Below, piece by piece: positions 54,125 to 63,661 of a stretch of DNA of 64,000 bases. Below the pieces are notes generated by a model. The model did not search any database. It was not told where the DNA came from and saw only the letters and a program-made list of their open reading frames with translations. The stretch spans positions 930,001 to 994,000 of the forward strand of contig NZ_CP139419.1 in NCBI RefSeq assembly GCF_034134805.1. Reading direction: 5' to 3'. Numbering within the stretch: the stretch's first letter is position 1; every line of letters begins with the position of its first letter. The position numbers and the translations under genes were made by a program. The stretch is from Streptococcus sp. S5 (lineage in GTDB: Bacteria > Bacillota > Bacilli > Lactobacillales > Streptococcaceae).

Positions 54125-55567
54125 ATGCCAATTCAAAACAAAACCATGTTAATTACTTACTCAGATAGCTTAGGAAATAACCTTAAGGATCTCTATGAAA
54201 ATCTAGAGAAGCACTTTGGGGATGCAGTAGGTGGGGTTCACCTCTTGCCATTTTTCCCATCAACTGGTGACCGAGGCTTTGCGCCTGTGGACTATGACCA
54301 AGTGGATCCAGCCTTTGGAGATTGGGAAGATGTCAAACGCTTGGGCGACAAGTACTATCTTATGTTTGACTTTATGATCAATCACATTTCTCGTCAATCT
54401 AAATACTACAAGGACTACCAAGAAAAGCATGACCAAAGTGCCTACAAGGATCTCTTTCTCAACTGGGACAAGTTCTGGCCAGAGAATCGCCCAACTCAAG
54501 CAGATGTAGATTTGATTTATAAGCGCAAAGACCGGGCTCCTAAACAAGCCATCACTTTTGCGGATGGGACGACTGAGCATCTCTGGAATACCTTTGGGGA
54601 AGAGCAGATTGACCTAGACGTGACCAAGGAAGTGACCATGGATTTTATTCGCAAGACCATCGAACACCTGGCAAGCAATGGCTGTGACCTCATTCGTTTG
54701 GACGCCTTTGCCTATGCGGTGAAGAAATTGGACACCAATGATTTCTTCGTGGAGCCAGACATTTGGGATTTGTTGGATAAGGTGCGCGATATGGCGGCAG
54801 GCTACGGTGCTGAGCTTCTTCCAGAGATTCATGAGCACTATTCCATTCAGTTTAAGATTGCTGACCACGATTATTATGTCTATGACTTCGCGCTTCCAAT
54901 GGTGACCCTCTATAGCCTCTATAGCTCAAAAGTGGATCGCCTTGCCAAGTGGTTGAAGATGAGTCCCATGAAGCAATTCACGACACTTGACACACATGAC
55001 GGGATTGGGGTAGTTGATGTCAAGGATATCTTGACAGATGAAGAAATTGACTATGCATCAAATGAGCTCTACAAGGTAGGAGCAAATGTGAAACGCAAGT
55101 ATTCAACAGCAGAGTACAACAACTTGGACATCTACCAAATCAATTCGACCTACTATTCAGCACTTGGAGATGACGATCGCAAGTACTTCCTAGCCCGCTT
55201 GATTCAAGCCTTTGCGCCGGGCATTCCACAAGTGTATTATGTTGGATTCCTAGCTGGGAAGAATGATTTGGAACTCTTAGAAAACACCAAGGAAGGACGC
55301 AATATCAACCGTCATTACTACAGCAATGAAGAAATTGCTCAAGAAGTAGAGCGTCCAGTTGTGAAATCCCTTCTCAAGCTCTTTAGTTTCCGGAACAACT
55401 CGCAAGCTTTTGACTTAGAAGGAAGCATTGAGGTGGAAACACCAGATGAACATACCATTGTCATTACGCGCCAAAACAAAGACCAGACCGTCACAGCAAC
55501 AGCCCGAATCAATCTTGCTGACGGGACTTACCAAGTGACAGAAAATGGTCAAGACATTGTGTTTTAA
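54125..55567 (+). CDS. gtfA: Sucrose phosphorylase
   Basis: 480 residues from ATG 54125, the start used by the well-known GtfA ([16 protein letters not shown]) and preceded by AAGGAAA; the frame open to 54095 runs through a hairpin. GH13 enzyme splitting sucrose with phosphate into glucose-1-phosphate and fructose in the cytoplasm. Nucleophile Asp in [10 protein letters not shown] (about 185-194), acid/base Glu in LPEIHEHY (about 230), and the third carboxylate in [10 protein letters not shown] (about 288). It consumes the sucrose left after Aga acts on raffinose. It is the last gene of the msm/raf group, followed by a terminator. dexB and msmK are absent here. Confidence 0.95.
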   Translation: MPIQNKTMLITYSDSLGNNLKDLYENLEKHFGDAVGGVHLLPFFPSTGDRGFAPVDYDQVDPAFGDWEDVKRLGDKYYLMFDFMINHISRQSKYYKDYQEKHDQSAYKDLFLNWDKFWPENRPTQADVDLIYKRKDRAPKQAITFADGTTEHLWNTFGEEQIDLDVTKEVTMDFIRKTIEHLASNGCDLIRLDAFAYAVKKLDTNDFFVEPDIWDLLDKVRDMAAGYGAELLPEIHEHYSIQFKIADHDYYVYDFALPMVTLYSLYSSKVDRLAKWLKMSPMKQFTTLDTHDGIGVVDVKDILTDEEIDYASNELYKVGANVKRKYSTAEYNNLDIYQINSTYYSALGDDDRKYFLARLIQAFAPGIPQVYYVGFLAGKNDLELLENTKEGRNINRHYYSNEEIAQEVERPVVKSLLKLFSFRNNSQAFDLEGSIEVETPDEHTIVITRQNKDQTVTATARINLADGTYQVTENGQDIVF

Positions 55568-55586
55568 AAAAATAGGAATGAACTAA

Positions 55587-55618
55587 AGGATAAGTGAAAA
55601 AGCGCTTATCCTATTTTT
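55587..55618 (+). terminator. gtfA: Terminator after gtfA
   Basis: AGGATAAG (55587-55594) pairs with CTTATCCT (55605-55612), followed by ATTTTTTA. Confidence 0.85.
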
Positions 55619-55630
55619 TATTTCAGGTAT

Positions 55631-55667
55631 TGCAACCGTTTACAAAACTATAAAACAATGGTACAAT
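55631..55667 (+). promoter_or_regulatory. Promoter with cre site, GH3 surface enzyme
   Basis: TTTACA (55639-55644), 17-base spacer, TACAAT (55662-55667) with TG extension. TGCAACCGTTTACA (55631-55644) is a good cre match overlapping the -35, so CcpA should repress. Confidence 0.75.
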
Positions 55668-55692
55668 ATCCATGAAGAAAGGAGGTCGCTTT

Positions 55693-58104
55693 ATGAAAAA
55701 AATCATTTATCCATCTGCGGCCCTATTAACGGCTTTTGCTCTATTATCGGTCCAAACAGCAAAGGCAGACACAGTTCAAACACCGGATCAAGCCAATGAA
55801 CCGGCAGCAACAGTCGAAGAGGTTGTGGCTTCTCCAGCTCCAGAAACCTCCACAGAAAATCAGGAAGGGGTAGCAGAACCGTCAACTGTGACTGATCGTG
55901 AAGCAGTCCCGGCAGCTTCCCCAACGGAAACAACAACGGAGACGGCATCTCCTCAAGTGGAAAAACTACTTGAAGACATGCCTCTCAAGCAAAAGGTCAC
56001 CCAAATGATCATGCCGGACTTCCGTAAGTGGCAGGAGGCAGGTCAGGAGTCACCACAAGATCTTACCAAGGTCAATGCTGAAGTAGCAGATGCGATAGAC
56101 AAGTATGATTTTGGAGGCGTCATTCTTTTTGCTGAAAACGTTAAAGAAACCAAGCAGACCCTGGCTCTGACGCAAGATATGCAAAAGGCAGCGAATGAAA
56201 ACAAGGCCAACAATGGGAAAATTCCGCTCTTATTAGCCATCGACCAAGAAGGGGGCATCGTCTACCGCTTGGGGACAGGGACAGCCCTTCCTGGCAATAT
56301 GGCCATTGGGGCTACCAATGATCCCAAACTAGCGAAAGAAGCCGGTCAAATCATCGGACGTGAACTTTCTGCACTAGGCTTGAATGTGGATTTTGCTCCG
56401 GTTCTAGATACCAATAACAATCCTCAAAACCCTGTGATTGGGCTTCGTTCCTTCTCATCTGACCCAAATCGGGTTGCCTACTTGGGTATTCCGATGATGA
56501 AAGGCATTCAGGACTACAATGTCGCTGTAGCGGCCAAGCATTTCCCAGGTCATGGAGATACAGCGGTCGATTCACATACAGGTCTCCCCTTGGTGGATAA
56601 ATCTCTTGCTGAGCTTGAAAAATTGGAACTCCTTCCATTCAAAAAAGCTATGGATGAAGGGGTAGACCTCTTGATGACGGCTCATATCCAATACCCTCAA
56701 ATTGAAAAAGATCAGGTCGTGTCAAAAGAAACAGGTGAGAAAATCTATGTTCCAGCGACTCTATCTGATGATATTTTAACGGGCTTGGTACGGAAGAAAT
56801 ACGGCTATAAGGGCGTGATTGTCTCCGATGCCATGGGAATGGATGCTATTGCTAAGAACTTCGGTGAGGTGGAAGCCGTGAAGATGGCCATAAAAGCCGG
56901 AGTTGATCTGGTCTTGATGCCAACGACCCTTCGCAGCAAAGCCGATTTGACCAAGATTGATACCATTGTCAATGCAGTGGTAGATGCGGTCCAAACCGGT
57001 GACATCTCAGAAGAACGCTTAAATGATTCGGTTCGCCGGATTCTGACCCTCAAAGAAAAACGTGGGGTCCTGAATTTTGATCCAAGTGCTCGGACAGCTG
57101 AAAAAGCAGAAGAAGCAGTTGGATCTACCCTCAACCGTGACTTGGAACGCAAGATTGCAGCAGCAGCGGTGACGGTTGTAAAAAATGAAGACAATACCTT
57201 GCCATTTAAGGTGCAAACAGGGGACCATGTCTTACTACTCGGAGCTTTTGAAAATGAAGTCCCAGGACTAAATTTGGGCATGCGTCGCTTAATCGCGGAT
57301 GGAGTGCTTCCAAAAGATACCTCCTTTGTGGCCAAGAACTTCACTAAGGAATCCACCCTTGATAGTCTAAAAGAAGACCTTGAAAAAGCCACCCATATCG
57401 TAGTGATTTCAGAGATCGGTTATGAAGGGCAACTGGATAAAGATTTCTGGCGGACCAAGATTCCAACAGAAATCGTCAATTATGCCAATACCAACCATAA
57501 GAAGGCAGCTGTCCTTTCTATCTCTAAACCTTATGATGTAGCCAACTATCCCGCAGCCAAAGCCATTTTAGCAGTCTATGGAAATAAGGGAATGGATCCA
57601 ACGGAATCCCTCAAACCAGACAATGCATTTGGTCCTAATATTCCTGCAGGAGTGGAAGTCATCTTCAATGGCAAGGAACATCTAGGTACCTTACCGGTTG
57701 ATATTCCAAAAATTGTAGACGGAAAAATGTCGGAAACAGAGTATGCCTACCGCATTGGTCATGGTCTTTTCTATCCAGCACCTGCTCCATTGCCAACACC
57801 AGAAGTCCAAGATCCAACTTCACCAGTCCAAGAACCAACCCATCAGACACAACCAGTAGAGGTTGGTAACACAGGAACACAGGTCCTTGTTAGCAAGCAA
57901 GAAAAAGCTAGCACTCTTGATGGTCCACAAGTTACTCCGATCGCTGTGAAACAAGCCACTGATCAGGCTCCTGCAAGTGTTTCAGGAAGTCCTGCATCAT
58001 CGGTATTGCCAAAAACCGGTCAAACAGGGAACCTCCTCTCCCTCATGGGCATCAGCCTCTTAACCTTCCTTGGATCTTTTGTCTATCCAAGAAAGAAACA
58101 CTAA
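55693..58104 (+). CDS. Sortase-anchored GH3 beta-N-acetylhexosaminidase-type enzyme
   Basis: 803 residues from ATG 55693, seven bases after GGAGG. The signal peptide KKIIYPSAALLTAFALLSVQTAKA is followed by a Pro/Glu/Thr-rich linker (about 27-92). A GH3 catalytic domain follows (about 95-440), with LLLAIDQEGGIVYRLG, AAKHFPGHGDTAVDSHTGLP (the NagZ-type His/Asp loop) and the nucleophile Asp in VIVSDAMGMDAI. The second GH3 domain ends near 690. A repetitive Pro/Gln linker precedes the sorting signal LPKTG, a hydrophobic segment and YPRKKH. It would hydrolyse beta-GlcNAc or a related glycoside on host glycans or peptidoglycan fragments. It sits between gtfA and galK as a separately promoted unit. 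Confidence 0.9.
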   Translation: MKKIIYPSAALLTAFALLSVQTAKADTVQTPDQANEPAATVEEVVASPAPETSTENQEGVAEPSTVTDREAVPAASPTETTTETASPQVEKLLEDMPLKQKVTQMIMPDFRKWQEAGQESPQDLTKVNAEVADAIDKYDFGGVILFAENVKETKQTLALTQDMQKAANENKANNGKIPLLLAIDQEGGIVYRLGTGTALPGNMAIGATNDPKLAKEAGQIIGRELSALGLNVDFAPVLDTNNNPQNPVIGLRSFSSDPNRVAYLGIPMMKGIQDYNVAVAAKHFPGHGDTAVDSHTGLPLVDKSLAELEKLELLPFKKAMDEGVDLLMTAHIQYPQIEKDQVVSKETGEKIYVPATLSDDILTGLVRKKYGYKGVIVSDAMGMDAIAKNFGEVEAVKMAIKAGVDLVLMPTTLRSKADLTKIDTIVNAVVDAVQTGDISEERLNDSVRRILTLKEKRGVLNFDPSARTAEKAEEAVGSTLNRDLERKIAAAAVTVVKNEDNTLPFKVQTGDHVLLLGAFENEVPGLNLGMRRLIADGVLPKDTSFVAKNFTKESTLDSLKEDLEKATHIVVISEIGYEGQLDKDFWRTKIPTEIVNYANTNHKKAAVLSISKPYDVANYPAAKAILAVYGNKGMDPTESLKPDNAFGPNIPAGVEVIFNGKEHLGTLPVDIPKIVDGKMSETEYAYRIGHGLFYPAPAPLPTPEVQDPTSPVQEPTHQTQPVEVGNTGTQVLVSKQEKASTLDGPQVTPIAVKQATDQAPASVSGSPASSVLPKTGQTGNLLSLMGISLLTFLGSFVYPRKKH

Positions 58105-58113
58105 AGGATTAAG

Positions 58114-58148
58114 AATCTCAATTGGGTGATTTCCCAATTGAGATTTTT
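58114..58148 (+). terminator. Terminator after the GH3 gene
   Basis: A perfect 12-13 bp stem, AATCTCAATTGGG (58114-58126) with CCCAATTGAGATT (58133-58145), then TTT. Confidence 0.9.
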
Positions 58149-58166
58149 GGTAAACTTTTACTAAAA
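58145..58166. promoter_or_regulatory. galK: Candidate GalR operator 1
   Basis: TTTTGGTAAA and TTTACTAAAA as near-perfect inverted arms (58145-58154 and 58157-58166). They resemble the site at 58252 and the one upstream of galR. Confidence 0.5.
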
Positions 58167-58251
58167 TTAACTCGAAATAGCAAGAGTGGAATAGAAGTTG
58201 TAATCGGAGGAAAACCCTTTGTTATAGCCTTTTCGGACACAAAATAAAAAA

Positions 58252-58271
58252 TTAATAAAATTTTACTAAAA
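58252..58271. promoter_or_regulatory. galK: Candidate GalR operator 2
   Basis: TTAATAAAATTTTACTAAAA, an imperfect palindrome ending four bases before the galK -35. Confidence 0.5.
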
Positions 58272-58275
58272 ACAC

Positions 58276-58304
58276 TTGAAGTTTTACTTCTGATCAGATA
58301 TAAT
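58276..58304 (+). promoter_or_regulatory. galK: galK promoter
   Basis: TTGAAG (58276-58281), 17-base spacer, TATAAT (58299-58304). Confidence 0.75.
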
Positions 58305-58311
58305 ACAAGTA

Positions 58312-58325
58312 TAAAAACGTTTACA
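58312..58325. promoter_or_regulatory. galK: Candidate cre site downstream of the galK transcript start
   Basis: TAAAAACGTTTACA contains the AANCGTTTACA core of cre. It lies about where transcription starts, allowing CcpA to block. Confidence 0.6.
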
Positions 58326-58343
58326 AAACTAAAGGAGTTTCTC

Positions 58344-59522
58344 ATGACGACAACAATCACATCTCAAGATTTACAAGCAAAATTCCAGGCTGTCTTTGGG
58401 GAAAAGGCTGACCATACCTTCTTTTCACCAGGACGGATTAATCTGATTGGTGAACACACGGACTATAACGGAGGCCATGTTTTCCCAGCGGCTATCACAC
58501 TCGGTACCTACGGAGCGGCAAGAAAGCGTGAGGATAAGGTCTTGCGTTTCTTCTCAGGAAACTTTGAAGACAAGGGGATCATTGAAGTTCCACTTGAAAA
58601 TCTCCACTTTGAAAAAGAGCACAACTGGACCAACTATCCAAAAGGCGTGCTCCACTTCTTGCAAGAAGCTGGTCATGTCATTGATAGCGGTATGGACGTC
58701 TATGTCTACGGCAATATTCCAAATGGATCCGGTCTTTCTTCTTCAGCTTCTCTTGAGCTCTTAATTGGCGTCATCGCTGAGAAACTATATGATCTTCACT
58801 TAGATCGTCTAGATCTGGTCAAGATCGGGAAACAAACCGAAAATTACTTCATCGGAGTTAACTCTGGGATCATGGACCAATTTGCCATCGGTATGGGAGC
58901 TGATCAACGGGCTATTTACCTCGATACCAACACCCTAGAGTATGATTTGGTACCGCTGGACCTCAAAGACAATGTCGTAGTCATCATGAATACCAACAAA
59001 CGCCGGGAATTAGCGGATTCAAAATACAATGAACGTCGTTCAGAATGTGAAACCGCCGTTTCTGAACTCCAAGAAAAATTGGATATCCAAACCTTAGGGG
59101 AATTGGATCTCTGGGCTTTTGATGCCTACAGCTACTTGATCAAGGATGAAAATCGCATCAAACGGGCTCGTCATGCAGTTCTTGAAAACCAACGGACCCT
59201 CCAAGCACGCAAGGCCCTTGAAGCAGGGGATTTGGAAGGCTTTGGCCGTCTCATGAATGCTTCCCACGTATCCTTGGAGCATGACTACGAAGTGACTGGT
59301 CTAGAATTGGATACCTTGGTGCATACAGCCTGGGAACAAGAAGGTGTCTTGGGCGCTCGTATGACTGGAGCAGGCTTTGGTGGTTGTGCCATTGCCCTCG
59401 TAAACAAAGATAAGGTTGAAGCCTTTAAAAAAGCTGTTGGCAAACGCTATGAAGAAGTCGTTGGCTATGCGCCAAGCTTCTATATTGCAGAGGTTGCGGC
59501 AGGAACACGGGTACTCGATTAA
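58344..59522 (+). CDS. galK: Galactokinase
   Basis: A 392-residue GHMP-family kinase making galactose-1-phosphate from galactose and ATP, first step of the Leloir pathway. The signature [22 protein letters not shown] is near residues 30-51, the ATP loop [16 protein letters not shown] at about 124-139, and the third motif [16 protein letters not shown] at about 343-358. AAAGGAG precedes the ATG. It heads galK-galT (12-base gap) with operators for GalR and CcpA upstream. Confidence 0.97.
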   Translation: MTTTITSQDLQAKFQAVFGEKADHTFFSPGRINLIGEHTDYNGGHVFPAAITLGTYGAARKREDKVLRFFSGNFEDKGIIEVPLENLHFEKEHNWTNYPKGVLHFLQEAGHVIDSGMDVYVYGNIPNGSGLSSSASLELLIGVIAEKLYDLHLDRLDLVKIGKQTENYFIGVNSGIMDQFAIGMGADQRAIYLDTNTLEYDLVPLDLKDNVVVIMNTNKRRELADSKYNERRSECETAVSELQEKLDIQTLGELDLWAFDAYSYLIKDENRIKRARHAVLENQRTLQARKALEAGDLEGFGRLMNASHVSLEHDYEVTGLELDTLVHTAWEQEGVLGARMTGAGFGGCAIALVNKDKVEAFKKAVGKRYEEVVGYAPSFYIAEVAAGTRVLD

Positions 59523-59534
59523 AAAGGAGATAGG

Positions 59535-61007
59535 ATGACAGAACAGGTATTAGATGCATTTGTCACGGCCGTCATTGCGGCGAGTGACTACGAAGAGATG
59601 GATCGGATTTATCTAAAAAATCGCGTCATGAGTCGCGTTGGAGAAGAAGGGCTAGATGCCCCAGCCAAAAAAGAAGACTTGATTGCACTCAAAGATCAGT
59701 TGGTGGAGATTGCGGTTGCGAATAGCAAGATCCAGGACAGTATGGCCGCCAAGGACAGCTTGGGTGCGGAGTTGATGGATTGGATTACCCCTAGTCCTAG
59801 TCAAGTCAACCATCGCTTTTGGGAGACCTACCGTCAGTCCAAGGAAGACGCGATTGCTGATTTCTATGCCCTCTCTAAGCGCAATGATTACATCAAGGTC
59901 AATGCGATTGCGCAAAACATTGCCTTTGAGACACAAACTCCCTATGGTTCTCTTGAAATCACCATCAATCTGTCAAAACCTGAAAAAGATCCTAAAGACA
60001 TTGCAGCGGCCAAACTTGCTAAAGCCAGTCATTATCCAGCCTGCCAATTATGCTTTGAAAATGAAGGCTATCAAGGTCGCCTAGACCATCCAGCCCGGGC
60101 CAATCACCGGATCATCCGCTTTGATATGGACGGTCATGATTGGGGTTTCCAGTATTCCCCTTATGCCTACTTCAATGAACACTGCATTTTCCTCGATAGC
60201 CAGCATGTTCCCATGGCCATTAGCCGCAAGACCTTTGAGCGACTCTTGACTATTGTCGAGACTTTTTCAGGCTATTTTGCAGGGTCCAATGCAGACCTGC
60301 CCATTGTAGGGGGATCCATCCTGACTCATGACCATTACCAAGGCGGACGCCACACCTTCCCTATGGAGCTAGCTCCTGTTGAGGAAAGCTTTAGCGTTGA
60401 GGGATTTGAGGCTGTATCGGTAGGAATTGTCAACTGGCCCATGTCCGTGCTTCGTCTGCAATCAGATGACAAGGCGCAATTGATTGCCCTGGCAGACCAT
60501 ATCCTAACAGCCTGGCGAGGCTACTCGGATCCAGCAGCTCAAGTTTTAGCGGTATCCGATGGTCAGCCCCACCATACCATTACCCCCATTGCACGGATAC
60601 GTGATGGGCATTATGAACTGGACTTGGTGCTCCGTGACAACCAAACCTCACCAGAGCATCCAGATGGGATCTATCACCCACATGCAGATGTGCAACACAT
60701 TAAAAAAGAAAATATCGGCCTGATCGAAGTCATGGGCCTGGCCATTTTGCCACCTCGCCTCAAGGAAGAGCTCAAGCAGGTTCAAGACTATTTGCTTGGA
60801 CGTGAGAGCACAGTGGCAACCTACCACCAGGCTTGGGCAGATGATTTGAAAGCCACTCACCCAGCTATCACAAACGAAGCAGAGGCAGAATCCCTTGTCC
60901 GTGAATCAGTCGGTCAGATCTTTGCGCGCGTGCTCGAAGATGCCGGAGTCTACAAGCGAACAGCAGAAGGACAAGCTGCCTTTAGACGCTTTGTTGCGAC
61001 ACTTTAA
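59535..61007 (+). CDS. galT: UDP-glucose-hexose-1-phosphate uridylyltransferase (GalT family 2)
   Basis: A 490-residue enzyme of the Firmicutes-type GalT family 2, exchanging UMP between UDP-glucose and galactose-1-phosphate. Visible blocks include [21 protein letters not shown] (about 174-194) and [18 protein letters not shown] (about 256-273), which replaces the HPHPQ-type site of family 1. GRE and [25 protein letters not shown] lie near the C-terminus. AAGGAG precedes the ATG. Co-transcribed with galK. Confidence 0.95.
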   Translation: MTEQVLDAFVTAVIAASDYEEMDRIYLKNRVMSRVGEEGLDAPAKKEDLIALKDQLVEIAVANSKIQDSMAAKDSLGAELMDWITPSPSQVNHRFWETYRQSKEDAIADFYALSKRNDYIKVNAIAQNIAFETQTPYGSLEITINLSKPEKDPKDIAAAKLAKASHYPACQLCFENEGYQGRLDHPARANHRIIRFDMDGHDWGFQYSPYAYFNEHCIFLDSQHVPMAISRKTFERLLTIVETFSGYFAGSNADLPIVGGSILTHDHYQGGRHTFPMELAPVEESFSVEGFEAVSVGIVNWPMSVLRLQSDDKAQLIALADHILTAWRGYSDPAAQVLAVSDGQPHHTITPIARIRDGHYELDLVLRDNQTSPEHPDGIYHPHADVQHIKKENIGLIEVMGLAILPPRLKEELKQVQDYLLGRESTVATYHQAWADDLKATHPAITNEAEAESLVRESVGQIFARVLEDAGVYKRTAEGQAAFRRFVATL

Positions 61008-61029
61008 GTGTGGAGAAGTGGCAGAAATT

Positions 61030-61038
61030 TGGTACAAT
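61030..61038 (+). promoter_or_regulatory. galE: Extended -10 promoter of galE
   Basis: TGGTACAAT with TACAAT at 61033-61038, 32 bases before galE, so galE may also be expressed independently of galKT. Confidence 0.6.
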
Positions 61039-61070
61039 AAGAGAGAAGACAAGAAGCGAAAGGAAAACAA

Positions 61071-62069
61071 ATGGCAATACTCGTACTCGGAGGAGCTGGT
61101 TATATCGGTTCCCACATGGTGGACCGTTTGGTCAATGAAGGACAGGAAAAAGTCGTCGTGGTCGATAGTCTGGTCACAGGCCACCGTGCAGCGGTACATC
61201 CAGATGCTGTCTTTTACCAAGGAGACCTAGCAGATCAAGACTTTATGCGCACTGTTTTTAAGGAACATGGAGATATCGATGCGGTCATCCACTTTGCAGC
61301 TTACTCACTAGTCGCTGAGTCTATGGCAGATCCATTGAAATATTTTGACAATAATACAGCTGGCATGGTCAAACTCTTGGAAGTCATGCATGAATGTGGG
61401 GTGCACTACATCGTCTTTTCTTCAACTGCTGCTACCTACGGTATTCCAGAAGAAATTCCGATTCTTGAAACCACTCCACAAAAACCGATTAATCCCTATG
61501 GCGAAAGTAAGCTCATGATGGAAACCATCATGCGCTGGGCCGATCAAGCCTACGGCATCAAGTATGTGCCCCTTCGTTACTTTAATGTAGCGGGTGCTAA
61601 GCCAGATGGATCCATCGGAGAAGACCATGGACCAGAGACCCATCTCTTGCCGATCGTCTTGCAAGTGGCCCAAGGCAAACGCGAGAAGATCTCCATTTTT
61701 GGGGACGACTACAAGACACCAGATGGGACCAATGTTCGGGACTACGTCCATCCATTTGATTTGGCAGATGCCCATCTTTTAGCAGTGGAGTATCTGCGTA
61801 ATGGCAATCCATCGACTGCCTTTAATCTGGGCTCATCGACTGGATTCTCCAATCTTCAAATCGTTGAAGCAGCTCGCAAGGTGACGGGACATCCGATCCC
61901 ACTTGAGCTGGCTGATCGCAGACCAGGAGATCCAGATACCTTGATTGCATCATCTGAGAAGGCGCGTGCCATCCTCGGCTGGCAACCAAAATTTGACAAT
62001 ATCGAAACCATTATCCAAACAGCCTGGGCTTGGCATTCCAGCCACCCAGATGGCTACAATGATCGATAA
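61071..62069 (+). CDS. galE: UDP-glucose 4-epimerase
   Basis: A 332-residue short-chain dehydrogenase-type epimerase interconverting UDP-galactose and UDP-glucose, which closes the Leloir cycle and supplies UDP-galactose for cell-surface glycans. NAD motif [12 protein letters not shown] (about 6-17), FSSTAATYG with the catalytic Ser/Thr (about 121-129), YGESKLMME with the Tyr and Lys (about 144-152), and the sugar-site [17 protein letters not shown]. Length normal. GAAAGGAAA precedes the ATG. The gap 62070-62196 holds only a weak hairpin (AATGACT with AGTCATT). Confidence 0.95.
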   Translation: MAILVLGGAGYIGSHMVDRLVNEGQEKVVVVDSLVTGHRAAVHPDAVFYQGDLADQDFMRTVFKEHGDIDAVIHFAAYSLVAESMADPLKYFDNNTAGMVKLLEVMHECGVHYIVFSSTAATYGIPEEIPILETTPQKPINPYGESKLMMETIMRWADQAYGIKYVPLRYFNVAGAKPDGSIGEDHGPETHLLPIVLQVAQGKREKISIFGDDYKTPDGTNVRDYVHPFDLADAHLLAVEYLRNGNPSTAFNLGSSTGFSNLQIVEAARKVTGHPIPLELADRRPGDPDTLIASSEKARAILGWQPKFDNIETIIQTAWAWHSSHPDGYNDR

Positions 62070-62196
62070 GGAGGGACTGCGGACATCATTTTTGAGACTT
62101 TTTTAATAACATCTAAAACGACAGTTGATCTTGCTAATGACTCGTTTCAGACGTCAGTCATTTCCTTAACCATCATAAAAAAGTGAGGTATTCAAA

Positions 62197-62781
62197 ATGA
62201 ATAAAACCACAAAAATGTTAGCCGTCTTCTTGACAGCGGGTCTTCTTTTAGCTGGTTGCGCACAAAAAGAGACTACAAAATCTACTAGTCCATCGTCTAC
62301 TAAGGCGACAAGTAAAGCAACAAGCAAATCATCCGCTAAAGAAAAGACAAAAGGGTCATCAACTGATGAAAGCAAAAAAGAAGATGCACTAGCAGGTGCA
62401 CAAAAAACTGTTCTCGAAACGAGTGATGAAGCAGGTAAGTCAACTATCACCTTGTATTACAAGGGAGATACCTTGTTAGTACAAGAAAAAGTTGATGATT
62501 ACGACGTCTCAAAAGTGCCTGGTGAGAACCCTCTTGAAACCATGAAAGAAGCCGTCGCTAAGAGTCAAGAAAAATTCAAAGATTTGATGGGACATGGATT
62601 TGAACTAACATCAGAATACAAAGACGGAATCTTTTATATCCGCAATACCATTGATTACACAAAAATCGATTTTAATAAATTAAAAGAAATCGTACCAGGA
62701 TTTAATCCCCTAGATGACAAAACAGTCAGTTATTCAGTAACGAAAGACAGTCTTATCAAAGGCGGAATGGTAGAAAAATAA
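62197..62781 (+). CDS. DUF1307/YehR-family lipoprotein
   Basis: A 194-residue lipoprotein. The signal peptide ends LLAGC (C21), then comes a long Ser/Thr/Lys-rich linker (about 25-65, low complexity) and a globular domain with TVLETSDEAGKSTITLYYKGDTLL. The domain is a YehR-type DUF1307 fold, of unknown function, usually exposed on the cell surface. Its start codon follows AGTGAGG. A strong terminator at 62791 ends it. Confidence 0.8.
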   Translation: MNKTTKMLAVFLTAGLLLAGCAQKETTKSTSPSSTKATSKATSKSSAKEKTKGSSTDESKKEDALAGAQKTVLETSDEAGKSTITLYYKGDTLLVQEKVDDYDVSKVPGENPLETMKEAVAKSQEKFKDLMGHGFELTSEYKDGIFYIRNTIDYTKIDFNKLKEIVPGFNPLDDKTVSYSVTKDSLIKGGMVEK

Positions 62782-62790
62782 ACCAAATGG

Positions 62791-62818
62791 AGAGCAGCTC
62801 AGTTCGCTGCTCTTTTTT
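62791..62818 (+). terminator. Terminator after the DUF1307 lipoprotein gene
   Basis: AGAGCAGC (62791-62798) pairs with GCTGCTCT (62806-62813), followed by TTTTTG. Confidence 0.9.
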
Positions 62819-62959
62819 GTTTTAGTATGAATTCATGGGCATATTTTGGTAGAATAGGATTTAAGGAAAAGTGAGTTTAAAGAATGATTGGCAAAGGAAT
62901 GAAGAAAATTCTTAAACTAATTTCTATTCATATATTTTAAATAGTAAGGCGGTTGTAAA

Positions 62960-63460
62960 ATGACGAAAGCCCTATATATTCAAATAATATTGCTCTTCAC
63001 AGCTTTTTTTAGCTTCCTTCTTTTAATATATTTTTTGTTCTACAAAAAGGAGAAGAATATCCAGAAATATGCAACTATGCAAGTTATTGGAGAAGTGGTT
63101 AAACATAGTTATTTAAATGGTTCGGATTTAGCTGCCTTACCAGTTGTTGAATATGTGGTAGATGGAGAAAGATATCAAAAACGTTTCTCTTATTCAACTT
63201 TTGAAACAACAACATCGAAAAAAGCGAAAGCTGACGTATTTGATACAAAATTTATCAGAAGTCCCTATCATGTATTAAATTTAAAAAGTATATTTCCAAT
63301 TGGTTCTAAAATGACGGTATGGTACAATCCCCAAAAACCTAAACAAGGCTTCGTTGAAAGGTATCCAGGTCATGACAGAATCTTACGATTACATATCATT
63401 ATTTTTGGTACTCTCTATATATTATTGATTGTGATAGTTACTTTTTTCTATGTCATGTAA
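62960..63460 (+). CDS. Small two-helix membrane protein, possibly DUF3592-like
   Basis: 166 residues: one membrane helix at about 6-28, an intervening beta-rich domain (VIGEVVKHSYLNG..LPVVEYVVDGERYQKRFSYST ... PIGSKMTVWYNPQKPKQGFVE), then a second helix at about 145-165. The pattern of a 'variable-position strand, then a V.YNP.KP' motif resembles DUF3592 proteins. AAGGCGG precedes the ATG. Low G+C, next to a gene remnant and a barstar-type gene; possibly part of an accessory toxin-immunity area. Function unknown. Confidence 0.65.
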   Translation: MTKALYIQIILLFTAFFSFLLLIYFLFYKKEKNIQKYATMQVIGEVVKHSYLNGSDLAALPVVEYVVDGERYQKRFSYSTFETTTSKKAKADVFDTKFIRSPYHVLNLKSIFPIGSKMTVWYNPQKPKQGFVERYPGHDRILRLHIIIFGTLYILLIVIVTFFYVM

Positions 63461-63468
63461 CGGAATAA

Positions 63469-63550
63469 GAGAATGCAGTTTACTTCCAATTTGATAGAAA
63501 AGTATTAGAAAACTCTTGTTTTATTTCAACTGAAGAACTGTATAAATTAG
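63469..63550 (+). pseudogene. Possible gene remnant upstream of the barstar gene
   Basis: A short frame between stop codons, ENAVYFQFDRKVLENSCFIS then TEELYKLAIE, has protein-like character but no start codon. A second frame open from 63551 (SFLVIIKEFDVNKKLPFRE) runs into the barstar gene. Together they look like debris of an older coding region. Confidence 0.35.
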
Positions 63551-63661
63551 CGATTGAGTAGAGAAAGTAGTGGGACAGATAGTTTTCTGGTAATTATCAA
63601 AGAATTCGATGTCAATAAAAAACTACCATTTCGAGAAAGAGATAGTGAGAGGTATGAAATC

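Noticed and set aside
62133-62161. Terminator after galE
   Set aside because: AATGACT/AGTCATT is a short stem with a long loop and no good T run, so it was not called.
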